From the NCBI GenBank assembly GCA_016278265.1, contig JADQCE010000001.1:1-64000 (forward strand): DNA of 64,000 nt, given 5' to 3'. The position numbers and the translations under genes were made by a program. Of this stretch, positions 54,029 to 62,408 are shown in pieces. The stretch is from Halothiobacillus sp. GTDB lineage: Bacteria > Pseudomonadota > Gammaproteobacteria > Halothiobacillales > Halothiobacillaceae. Numbering within the stretch: the stretch's first letter is position 1; each line of letters opens with the position of its first letter. The notes beneath the pieces were generated by a model, which was not told the origin of the DNA, made no database searches, and was given only the letters and a program-made list of their open reading frames with translations.

Positions 54029-54667
54029 ATGAAACGCAATCTGATCACAGCCGCATTGCTGACGAGTTTTGCCGGAACTGCGATGGCCGCCGGTGATCCG
54101 TCCAGCTTGCCCGACCAGGCCTCCGTGGTGCTTTCCGGCACTGCCGTGGAAACCACGCCCAGCACGTTCCTGCTCGATTACGGCAAGGGCACGCTCACCG
54201 TCGAGATGGACGACTGGAACTGGGTCGACGAAGAGGCCCGTGGACTGATCGAGGGCGACAAGGTCACCGTGTACGGTCGCATCGACGATGGATTCGCCGA
54301 GGCGCGTACCATCGAGGCCAGCAGCCTGTACATCGAGTCGCTCGGGACCTACTTCGAGGCCAGCCCGTCCGACGAGGAGGAGTACCCGCTGGCGCGTAGT
54401 CTGGTGCTCGATGTGGACGGTAACACCGACGTCACCGGGAGGGTCACCTCGGTCTCGCCGATGGAGGAGGAGTTCACCATCGACTCCGGCGCCCGGCAGG
54501 TGACCGTCGATACCTCGTCGATGACGTACGACGTGCTGGACGACAAGGGCTTCCAGCAAGTCGAGAAAGGTGACCTGGTCGCCGTCGACGGTACGATGGA
54601 CGACGACCTTCTGGAGAGCATGGAATTGATGGCCGAGTCCGTGGTCACCTACTCCCAAGGCTACTGA
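54029..54667 (+). CDS. Secreted OB-fold (DUF5666-like) protein
   Basis: A 212-residue protein with a clear signal peptide (MKRNLITAALLTSFAGTAMAA). The mature part seems to hold two similar OB-like units: VVLSGTAVETTPSTFLLDYGKGTLTVEM ... GDKVTVYGRIDDG and VTGRVTSVSPMEEEFTIDSGARQVTVDTSSM ... KGDLVAVDGTMDD. It is highly acidic, as in periplasmic proteins of halotolerant bacteria. GGAGG eight bases before the ATG fixes the start. The function is unknown. Confidence 0.8.
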   Translation: MKRNLITAALLTSFAGTAMAAGDPSSLPDQASVVLSGTAVETTPSTFLLDYGKGTLTVEMDDWNWVDEEARGLIEGDKVTVYGRIDDGFAEARTIEASSLYIESLGTYFEASPSDEEEYPLARSLVLDVDGNTDVTGRVTSVSPMEEEFTIDSGARQVTVDTSSMTYDVLDDKGFQQVEKGDLVAVDGTMDDDLLESMELMAESVVTYSQGY

Positions 54668-54694
54668 CCGAGACGCCCGATCCCTCGCTTCTAG

Positions 54695-54722
54695 TCCCCC
54701 TCCCAAACAGGGGGATTTTTTT
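54695..54722 (+). terminator. Rho-independent terminator of the OB-fold gene
   Basis: TCCCCC (54695-54700), loop TCCCAAACA, GGGGGA (54710-54715) and a T-run of seven. Confidence 0.9.
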
Positions 54723-54934
54723 GGTTCCTTCGTTTTCCGTAGCGCCTGATCGTCATGGTCTCTTGGAATGCTTCGGCCACATGTGGATTGGTTTGGGGAT
54801 CGCGGTTCGGGTTGACATGCCGGGTGATGGATGGTCTTTCGCGTAGCGGGCGGTCGGGTGGTTTCTCTGATCGTGGTGTGCCGAGCCACCTTGGCTTCGG
54901 CTGAGTTCTTCCTCTGATTTGTTCGGTTCGAATC

Positions 54935-55327
54935 ATGCGAAAACGCTTTTTGGGTAGTGGCGAGCCAGGTTGGCGACCGGTGGCAAAGTTTCGAGTGGCG
55001 ATGCGGGGATTGCTGGGGGCGGCGGTTTCGGACTTCAGTGTCCTGTACAAGTTGCTGATCTCCTTGCCTATCGTCGTGCTGAGCCTGGTGTATCACGCTT
55101 GGTTGGATTCGTTGTTCGTGGTTCTGGTGACCGGGGTAATGTTGATCGCCGAGCTGCTCAATACGGCCATCGAAGCGCTATGTGACCTGGTGGAGTCGCG
55201 CTACGACCGGCGAGTCCGGCATATTAAGGACGTGGCCGCGGCCGCCGCCTGGATCGCCATCCTCCTCTGGATAGTCGTCCTGGTGGTGGCGGGAACGAAC
55301 CTTGTCCGCCACTTCATGGCTTCCTGA
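54935..55327 (+). CDS. dgkA: Diacylglycerol kinase, prokaryotic type
   Basis: Phosphorylates diacylglycerol to phosphatidate in the inner membrane, recycling lipid from membrane-derived glycan synthesis. 130 residues with three helices (about 35-55, 58-76 and 100-122) and the signature ELLNTAIEALCDLVESRYDRRVRHIKDVAAAA carrying the catalytic Glu and the ATP-binding residues. The N-terminus has a basic amphipathic segment. No strong ribosome site is seen before ATG 54935. Confidence 0.93.
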   Translation: MRKRFLGSGEPGWRPVAKFRVAMRGLLGAAVSDFSVLYKLLISLPIVVLSLVYHAWLDSLFVVLVTGVMLIAELLNTAIEALCDLVESRYDRRVRHIKDVAAAAAWIAILLWIVVLVVAGTNLVRHFMAS

Positions 55328-55473
55328 TCGGCACAGTGCCCCTGCCGTGCGGCGCTGGTCAGTCGATTGGACGCGGGGCGCCAGGAGACATGACGTTCTT
55401 CGCCGGTTGGCATTGCCGCCTGCGTTTCTCCTAGACTCGCGCCTTTCGAAAAACCACTCGAAGACCGAGAGAC

Positions 55474-56595
55474 ATGAAGCAACCTCGACATGGCGGTCTG
55501 CATCCGGCCGCGTTGGTTATCGGGATTCTGGCCGGTGTGCTGATTTGGCTGGTCTGGCCATGGGTCGAACAACAATTGATGGCGCTGAGTGCCGACCCCC
55601 GCCCTGTGGTCGCCCGGGGTGAGCTGGCCGCGGGCGAACAGAGCACGATCCAACTGTTCGAGCAGGCTAGCCAGTCGGTCGTGTTCATCAATACCCGCGA
55701 ACGGGTTCGTAACATGTGGACCCACGAAGTCCAGGAGGTGCCCAAGGGAACGGGGTCCGGGTTCATCTGGGACGAGTTCGGCCATGTCGTCACGAACCGG
55801 CATGTGATCGACGGAGCATCGGAGGCCACGGTGCGGCTGGCCGATGGGCGAACGTTTCCCGCTACGTTGGTGGGCGTGTCTCCTCGACACGATCTTGCGG
55901 TGTTGCGAATCGACGTGGGCGGCGACGCGCCACCGCCATTGCCCGTTGGTCGAAGCGGTAACCTCAAGGTTGGCCAGAAGGTCTTTGCCATCGGCAACCC
56001 CTTCGGCTTGGACCAGACGCTGACCAGCGGCTTGGTCTCGGCTCTCGACCGACGGCTGCGCACTGGCCCCGACTCGGTGATTGACCAACTCATCCAGACG
56101 GACGCCGCCATTAACCCCGGCAACTCGGGCGGACCACTTTTGGACAGTGCCGGACGTCTGATTGGCGTCAACACGGCGATCTACAGCCCGTCGGGCGCCT
56201 CGGCGGGTGTGGGCTTCGCCGTCCCCGTGGATACCGTCAATCGAGTCGTCCCCCAACTGATCGCCAAGGGCCGATACGAGCCGCCACGACTGGGCATCCG
56301 GACGGATCCGGCCGTCAACCGACTCATCGCCCAGCAGTTGGGTGTTCATGGCGTGGCCATCCTGGATATCCAGCCCGGCTCGCCAGCCGCACAGGCTGGT
56401 TTCGAGACCGCGCGGATGGACAGACGAGGCAACCTGATTCCCGGTGATGTCATCACGGGGCTGGATGGCGAACCGGTAGCGACGTTCGAGGATCTGCTAG
56501 GCCGGCTCGAGGAGTATCGAGCAGGCGACCGTGTGGCCGTGTCGGTGTGGCGATCCGGCGAGAAGCGGGTGGTTGAAGTCGGATTGATGAAGTGA
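55474..56595 (+). CDS. DegQ/DegS-like periplasmic serine protease
   Basis: An HtrA-family protease of 373 residues: an N-terminal membrane anchor (about 13-30), a trypsin-like domain with H (VTNRHVID), D (HDLAVLRID) and S (GNSGGPLL), and one C-terminal PDZ domain (VAILDIQPGSPAAQAGF). One PDZ plus an uncleaved anchor is the DegS layout, which would fit sigma-E activation. However, no mucD/rseA partners are nearby and a general quality-control role is equally possible. Start at ATG 55474 behind GAGAG. Confidence 0.9.
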   Translation: MKQPRHGGLHPAALVIGILAGVLIWLVWPWVEQQLMALSADPRPVVARGELAAGEQSTIQLFEQASQSVVFINTRERVRNMWTHEVQEVPKGTGSGFIWDEFGHVVTNRHVIDGASEATVRLADGRTFPATLVGVSPRHDLAVLRIDVGGDAPPPLPVGRSGNLKVGQKVFAIGNPFGLDQTLTSGLVSALDRRLRTGPDSVIDQLIQTDAAINPGNSGGPLLDSAGRLIGVNTAIYSPSGASAGVGFAVPVDTVNRVVPQLIAKGRYEPPRLGIRTDPAVNRLIAQQLGVHGVAILDIQPGSPAAQAGFETARMDRRGNLIPGDVITGLDGEPVATFEDLLGRLEEYRAGDRVAVSVWRSGEKRVVEVGLMK

Positions 56596-57337
56596 CGGCC
56601 TGCCCAGTCACCGGCAAGCGATGACTCATGGGTAGCTCGGCCGTGCGAGTTTTGTCGCGGGAGAATTGAGCTATCCAATCGTGTCCATCGAGCGGAGTCC
56701 GGGCAGCAGCCCACAGTCGCTCTGGACAGTGGTGCCCCAGGGGCGGAAGGGCGACCCGGATCACGGGCTGATGGCAGCGGACACGGCGGGGCATACCTGC
56801 CTCGGGGATGTCCGCGTTTCGGGCTGTCGGAGGGTGCGGAATCGGTCGTGGGAAGGCCTCCCAGGAGGGCTTCGTCAGGCACGTCCATGGCGGGTTTCGT
56901 CAGCCACTGGAGAGGCGTCAATCGCCTCGGAAATGGCCGATTCTCGGCGCAGGATTCGTGCATCGGGGAGGGCTTTTCCCGGCACATTTTTGGCGGGATC
57001 AGGCAGTCTTCATGACGCATGAATCGGAACGCGGGGACGATACAGTATCCGTGCAGGAGTCTGTGTCGACATCGGTGTTGGGCTTTGTGTCGCGACCTAT
57101 GTCGCTCCCGGTACCGGATCGTGTGTCGCATCCGGTGTCGGGGGGTCTACCCCGGGTTCTGCCCCACGAACTTGTCGTGTGACCCGGCTGGTGAGATGAT
57201 GCGGCCGATTCAAAGTTGATTGGGAGCAATGACTGTTCAACATCGCGTCGAATCTTGCCGACGGTTATCGGGTAGCGCCGGCCACGGTGGGGACAAAAGT
57301 AGGGGCATTCTCGTCAATTTTCGTCATGGATGTTGAC

Positions 57338-57389
57338 GTGGTGCGGATTGAGCCGTATCGCTAGGAACCTATCTCCCGCACCACTTTTT
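57338..57389 (+). terminator. Terminator-like hairpin overlapping the tRNA-like repeat
   Basis: GTGGTGCGG (57338-57346) pairs perfectly with CCGCACCAC (57376-57384), followed by TTTTT (57385-57389). The 29-nt loop is long. The 3' arm coincides with the copy of the tRNA-Thr end. Confidence 0.5.
57368..57384 (+). repeat. Partial copy of the tRNA-Thr 3' end (possible attR)
   Basis: CCTATCTCCCGCACCAC matches the last 17 bases around the tRNA-Thr CCA (52111-52127, CCTATCTCCGGCACCAC) except for one base. Upstream, CTAGG-AA-CCTAT looks like the T-arm with its loop deleted. Such a direct repeat is the usual trace of integration at a tRNA gene. Confidence 0.55.
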
Positions 57390-57515
57390 CTCTCACCGTC
57401 ACGGAACCTTTGCCACGCGATGACTGTCTGAACAGTCAGTAGATCGGGGCAAGTGAAAATTCCTTTCGAGTGTCTTGAAATGCGGGCCGACAGTCCCAAC
57501 ACTGTTAATCAACCA

Positions 57516-57876
<361 letters not shown>

Positions 57877-57885
57877 AACCTGCCG

Positions 57886-57915
57886 AAAGGGCCAACCAGC
57901 AATGGTTGGCCCTTT
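57886..57915 (+). terminator. Rho-independent terminator of ssrA
   Basis: AAAGGGCCAACCA (57886-57898), loop GCAA, TGGTTGGCCCTTT (57903-57915) and further T residues. A perfect 13-bp stem with a GNRA loop. Confidence 0.95.
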
Positions 57916-58038
57916 TCCTTGCCTGCCTTTCTCTGCCCCGGCCTGCGTTCGCGGATACATCGTTTCCGTGACGGCTCGGACGTGCCATCCTTTGGGCATG
58001 GATTCAACCGACTATTTTGCCGTGGCTTCGGGGGCGAC

Positions 58039-60966
58039 ATGCTGAGGCTGGCGCTATTGTCGGTGCTGATGCTGTTCACGGCCGCGGGGCAGGCCCGCGA
58101 GGTGACGGTCGGGCTGTACGAGAATGATCCCAAGATCTTCCGCGATGCCGAGGGCCATCCGTCGGGCATCTTCGTCGCGTTGATCGAGCGAATCGCGGCG
58201 GAGGAGGACTGGCACCTGTCGTTCCGAGAGTGCGCCTGGGCCGACTGCCTGGAACAGACCGCGCGGGGAGAGATCGACCTGATGCCCGACGTGGCGATAA
58301 GCGATCGGCGCGAGGCTCGACTCGATTTCCATACCCTGCCAGCCCTGCACAGCTGGTCGCAGGTCTACCGTCGCCCGAGCCTGGAAGTGGAGTCGATCTT
58401 CGATTTGGCTGGCACGCGCATTGCCCTGCTGGAAGGATCGATCCAGCAGACGCGGATCGCAGCCTTGCTCGATGAGTTCGGTATTGCCTACGAGCCGTTT
58501 CTGGCCGAGGACTTTCACGCCGCCTTCGAGGCCGTGTCCGCCGGAGAGGCCGATGTGGCCCTGGTCAATCACCTGTTTGGCAGTCGCTATCACGCCGACT
58601 ACGGCCTCAAGCGCACGCCGGTGGTGATGGAGCCGGCCCGACTGTTCTTCGCGACGGGCGCCGGGCGCAATGCCGAACTGCTGGTGGCGATCGATCGCCA
58701 CCTCGCGCACTGGCAGGGCGATGGCGGCTCGGTCTACTTCGATATCCTCGAGCAATGGCTGGGTGAACGTCCGCGGGTGCTCGTCCCTGGTTGGGTCGGC
58801 TGGCTGGTCGCGATCGGTGGGTGGTTGTTGCTGGTGGCCCTGGTGGTGGCGTTGCGCCTGCGTCGAATCTCGGTGATCCGTGGTCGGCGACTCGCCGAGA
58901 CCCGTCGCGCGCTGGAGACGGCCTACGAGGTGATCGAGGCCAGTCCGGTGGTGTTGTTCCGCTGGCGATTGGCCCCCGGTTGGCCGGTGGAGTTTGTCTC
59001 CGGCAATGTCGCCCGCTGGGGCTACACGCCCGATGAATTCCTCCGCGGGGCGCGTCATTTCGCCGACATCGTCCACCCGCAGGATCTCGATCGAGTGAAC
59101 GCCGAGGTCGAGGAGCGATTGGGCGCCGGGGCGACCGCCTACCGACAGGAATACCGCATTCTGCACGCCGACGGGAGCCCGCGCTGGGTGGCCGATCTCA
59201 CGCATGTGTTCCGCGATGACAACGGTGACGTGGATCGCATCGAGGGCGTGGTCACCGACATCACGGAGCAGCGCGAGGGCGAGCGCCGCCAGCGTGAGGC
59301 GGCCGCTGTCCTGGAAAACACGCTCGAGGGCGTGATCATCACCGATGCCGACGAGTGCATCGTGATGGTCAACCGCGCGTTCCAGTCATTGACCGGCTAC
59401 ACCGTGGACGAGGTGCTTGGTCGACCGGTCACCCTGCTAGATGCCGATCCCGCAACCAGCCCCTGGCCGGCGATCCGCGCGGAGCTGGCGGCGAGCGGAC
59501 ATTGGCAGGGCGAACTGAGCAGTCGGCGCAAGAACGGTGAGGTCTTCCCCGAGCTGCGCGCCATCAGCCGGGTGGTCGGGCCGGCGGGCGAGGACGATCA
59601 CGTGGTGCACCTGTTCACGGACATGTCGCGACTGCGTGCCACCGAGGCACGGCTGGATTTTCTCGCCCGTCATGATGCGCTTACCGACCTGCCCAACCGG
59701 GCCTTGCTGCTATCGCACCTGCGCGACCGCGTGGCCTCGGTCGAGGTGGCGGCGCTGGGCTTGCTGCTGATCGATCTCGATCGCTTCCGTGACGTCAACG
59801 ACAGTTATGGCCACCACGTCGGCGATGTCCTGCTGCGCCAGGCGGCCCAACGCCTCGAGTCGCTGCTTGAGGGGCGTTTCCTGGCCCGCCTGGGCGGTGA
59901 CGAGTTTGCGGTCCTGGCGGAAAACGCCGGCCGGAACGATCTCGCGGGCCTGGCCGAGACGATCATCGCGGAGCTCAGTCGTCCGTGGCGGCTGGACAAC
60001 GGCGCCGAGGTGCGACTTGGCGCGAGCATTGGCATCACCAGCTACCCGGATTTCGGCAGTAGCCCCGAGGCACTGCTGCAACAGGGCGATGCCGCCGTCT
60101 ATCGCGCCAAGGCCGAGGGGCGCGGTGGTTTCCGCTTCTTCGACGACAGCCTGACGGCCAGTGCCCGCCAGCGAATCGAAATGGAGACGCGGCTGCGCCG
60201 GGCGGTCGAGGCAGGTGGTCTCGAGTTGCACTACCAGCCCCAGATCGATATCGCCAGCGGCCGAATCATCGGCGCCGAGGCGCTGGTGCGCTGGCGTGAT
60301 GGCGATCGGGGGCTGGTGCCGCCGGATGCCTTCATCCCGGTGGCCGAGCAGACCGGGATGATCGCGACCTTGGGTGAATGGGTCCTGCGCGAGGCCTGTC
60401 GCCAGGGGCGCGAATGGCGCGATGCCGGCCTGCCGGTCCCCAGATTGGCGGTAAACCTCTCGGCGCGGCAGCTGCACGACGAGTCGCTGGTCGACCGGGT
60501 CCGGGCGGTGCTCGACGAGACCGGCTACCCGCCCGATCAGCTTGAGCTCGAACTGACCGAAAGCGCCCTGATGCACCAGCAGGAGCGTTCGGTGCGGTTG
60601 CTGCGTGCCCTGCGTCGGTTGGGGCTGCACCTGGCCATCGACGATTTCGGTACCGGCTATTCCTCGTTGGCCTACCTGCGCCAGTTTCCCATCGACGTGC
60701 TCAAGATCGACAAGCGTTTCGTCGATGATCTCGCCGACAACAACGATGACCGCGAGATTGCCGGGGCGATCCTCGCCATGGGCCATGCCCTGCGGCTGTC
60801 GGTGATCGCCGAGGGCGTCGAAACCGAGGCGCAGCTGGCCTTCCTGCGGGCCAATGGTTGCGACAGCTACCAGGGTTACCTCTTTAGCCCGCCGCTGCCG
60901 CCGGCCGCCTTCGCCCGCCTGTTGGCCGAGCAACGCTGCTACGCTCGAAGCAATGGCCCCCGGTGA
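58039..60966 (+). CDS. PBPb-PAS-PAS-GGDEF-EAL cyclic di-GMP signalling protein
   Basis: A 975-residue membrane protein. Order: signal peptide ([18 protein letters not shown]), a periplasmic binding-protein type 3 sensor (about 20-245, [32 protein letters not shown]), a membrane span (about 255-277), a PAS with PAC (about 295-415), a second PAS (about 425-545), GGDEF at 619-623 and EAL at 747-749. Both catalytic motifs are intact ([17 protein letters not shown], and [10 protein letters not shown] for metal binding). No RxxD inhibition site lies before GGDEF. It can thus be cyclase, phosphodiesterase or both. The start 67 codons into the open frame is chosen for its signal peptide; the frame otherwise begins inside ssrA. 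Confidence 0.94.
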   Translation: MLRLALLSVLMLFTAAGQAREVTVGLYENDPKIFRDAEGHPSGIFVALIERIAAEEDWHLSFRECAWADCLEQTARGEIDLMPDVAISDRREARLDFHTLPALHSWSQVYRRPSLEVESIFDLAGTRIALLEGSIQQTRIAALLDEFGIAYEPFLAEDFHAAFEAVSAGEADVALVNHLFGSRYHADYGLKRTPVVMEPARLFFATGAGRNAELLVAIDRHLAHWQGDGGSVYFDILEQWLGERPRVLVPGWVGWLVAIGGWLLLVALVVALRLRRISVIRGRRLAETRRALETAYEVIEASPVVLFRWRLAPGWPVEFVSGNVARWGYTPDEFLRGARHFADIVHPQDLDRVNAEVEERLGAGATAYRQEYRILHADGSPRWVADLTHVFRDDNGDVDRIEGVVTDITEQREGERRQREAAAVLENTLEGVIITDADECIVMVNRAFQSLTGYTVDEVLGRPVTLLDADPATSPWPAIRAELAASGHWQGELSSRRKNGEVFPELRAISRVVGPAGEDDHVVHLFTDMSRLRATEARLDFLARHDALTDLPNRALLLSHLRDRVASVEVAALGLLLIDLDRFRDVNDSYGHHVGDVLLRQAAQRLESLLEGRFLARLGGDEFAVLAENAGRNDLAGLAETIIAELSRPWRLDNGAEVRLGASIGITSYPDFGSSPEALLQQGDAAVYRAKAEGRGGFRFFDDSLTASARQRIEMETRLRRAVEAGGLELHYQPQIDIASGRIIGAEALVRWRDGDRGLVPPDAFIPVAEQTGMIATLGEWVLREACRQGREWRDAGLPVPRLAVNLSARQLHDESLVDRVRAVLDETGYPPDQLELELTESALMHQQERSVRLLRALRRLGLHLAIDDFGTGYSSLAYLRQFPIDVLKIDKRFVDDLADNNDDREIAGAILAMGHALRLSVIAEGVETEAQLAFLRANGCDSYQGYLFSPPLPPAAFARLLAEQRCYARSNGPR

Positions 60967-61006
60967 CGACCAGCGGGAACAGGCGCGTGACGATGGAGGA
61001 ACGATC

Positions 61007-62311
61007 ATGACCAAGACCGGTGGACTGCTGGCCGATGCGCTGGTGCACCTCAAGCCGTTGATGGACGACGAACGCATCTCGGAAGACGCCCGGCGACGGC
61101 TGTCGCAACCCAACCGGGTGGTCGAGGTGGAGATCCCGTTGCGCATGGATGACGGTTCGCTCAAGGTCTTCACCGGCTGGCGATCGCTCTACGACAACAC
61201 CCGCGGGCCGGGCAAGGGCGGTATCCGCTTCCACCCCAGCGTCACCGGCGACGAGGTCGCCGCGCTGAGCTTCTGGATGGCGGTCAAATGCGCGGTGGTT
61301 GATCTGCCGTTCGGTGGGGCCAAGGGGGGCATCTGCGTCGATCCCAAACAGCTCTCGCGCCTGGAGCTCGAGCGCCTGTCGCGTGGGTACATTCGTGCCC
61401 TGCTGGATGTGATCGGCCCCGATCGGGATATCCCCGCCCCGGATGTGAACACCAACGAGACCATCATGGGCTGGATGGCCGACGAGTACCGTCAGGCCGC
61501 CGGCCAGCATCGCCGCGGCGTGATCACCGGCAAGCCGCCCGGCCACGGTGGCTCGCTGGGGCGCACGGCGGCAACCGGTCGCGGCGCGCTGCAGGTGCTC
61601 AATATCTGGGAGCGCCGGCGGGGGCGGGCCGACCAGCGCCCGCGGGTTGCGGTGCAGGGCTTCGGCAACGCCGGCTTTCACTTTGCCCGTCTGGCGCACG
61701 ACGCCGGTTACCGGGTGGTCGCCATCGGCGATTCGCGTGGGGCGATCTATCGCGAGGAAGGGCTCGACCCGTTGCCGATCTGGGAGCGCAAGCACGAGTC
61801 TTCCGAGCTCTCGGGACAGGTCTACTGCGAGGCATCCGTCTGCGCGGAGGTCGAGGTGGAGAAGCTCACCAATGAGGAGCTGCTGGCACTCGACGTCGAC
61901 GTGCTCGTGCTCGCCGCCCTGGAGAACGCCATCACCGAGAAGAACGTCGATTCGATTCGCGCGCCGACGATCCTGGAAATTGCCAACGGCCCGATCAACA
62001 ACGCCGCCGACCAGCAGTTGGCCGAGCGGGGGGTAACCGTCATCCCGGACGTGCTCGCCAACAGCGGCGGGGTGATCGTCAGTCACCTCGAGTGGGTGCA
62101 GAACCGCATGGGCGATTACTGGGCCGAGGACGAGATCGAACGACGGCTTTCCGAGCGTCTCGGCGACCAGGCGCATCTGGTCTTCGAGCGGTCGGTCACC
62201 GAAGACGAGTCCTTGCGCTCGGCCGCCTATCGCCAGGGCATCGAGCGCATCGCCATCGCCATGGACGGGCTGGGCACCGAGCGGTATTTCTGCGGCGATA
62301 CCGGGCCCTGA
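61007..62311 (+). CDS. Glutamate dehydrogenase (Glu/Leu/Phe/Val dehydrogenase family)
   Basis: Interconverts glutamate and 2-oxoglutarate plus ammonia with NAD(P). 434 residues: the substrate-binding [47 protein letters not shown] with catalytic Lys, [16 protein letters not shown], and the dinucleotide fold [21 protein letters not shown], ending [25 protein letters not shown] seven bases before the ATG fixes the start. The coenzyme preference cannot be read with certainty. It is 40 bp downstream of the GGDEF-EAL gene and may be co-transcribed. Confidence 0.93.
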   Translation: MTKTGGLLADALVHLKPLMDDERISEDARRRLSQPNRVVEVEIPLRMDDGSLKVFTGWRSLYDNTRGPGKGGIRFHPSVTGDEVAALSFWMAVKCAVVDLPFGGAKGGICVDPKQLSRLELERLSRGYIRALLDVIGPDRDIPAPDVNTNETIMGWMADEYRQAAGQHRRGVITGKPPGHGGSLGRTAATGRGALQVLNIWERRRGRADQRPRVAVQGFGNAGFHFARLAHDAGYRVVAIGDSRGAIYREEGLDPLPIWERKHESSELSGQVYCEASVCAEVEVEKLTNEELLALDVDVLVLAALENAITEKNVDSIRAPTILEIANGPINNAADQQLAERGVTVIPDVLANSGGVIVSHLEWVQNRMGDYWAEDEIERRLSERLGDQAHLVFERSVTEDESLRSAAYRQGIERIAIAMDGLGTERYFCGDTGP

Positions 62312-62408
62312 ATCACGCGGCCCCGACTGGGGGCGGGGTGGCCGGAGAATGGGTTGGAACGCGGGCGGTTCGCCGCGACTCGGCGACCGGTTCCGGTACA
62401 ATGCGCCC

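Larger units (their letters stand above)
56596..57515. other. 920-bp stretch between the protease and ssrA
   Basis: No gene is supported. Within it lie GTCCGGG/CCCGGAT (56697-56703 with 56755-56761) and GCGGACA/TGTCCGC (56777-56783 with 56809-56815), which could be part of a structured RNA. A degenerate 12-bp repeat with TGTCG cores covers about 57060-57145. A palindrome TGACTGTCTGAACAGTCA sits at 57421-57438. A partial copy of the tRNA-Thr 3' end lies at 57368-57384, inside a terminator-like hairpin. Confidence 0.5.

Noticed and set aside
56346-57131. A 261-codon minus-strand frame downstream of the protease
   Set aside because: Arg/His-rich, low-complexity translation without domains, starting in a repeat region and running antisense into the protease gene.
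57421-57438. Palindrome TGACTGTCTGAACAGTCA as a LexA box
   Set aside because: A LexA box needs CTGT-N8-ACAG; here the spacing is four bases, and the flanking gene (ssrA) is not an SOS gene.
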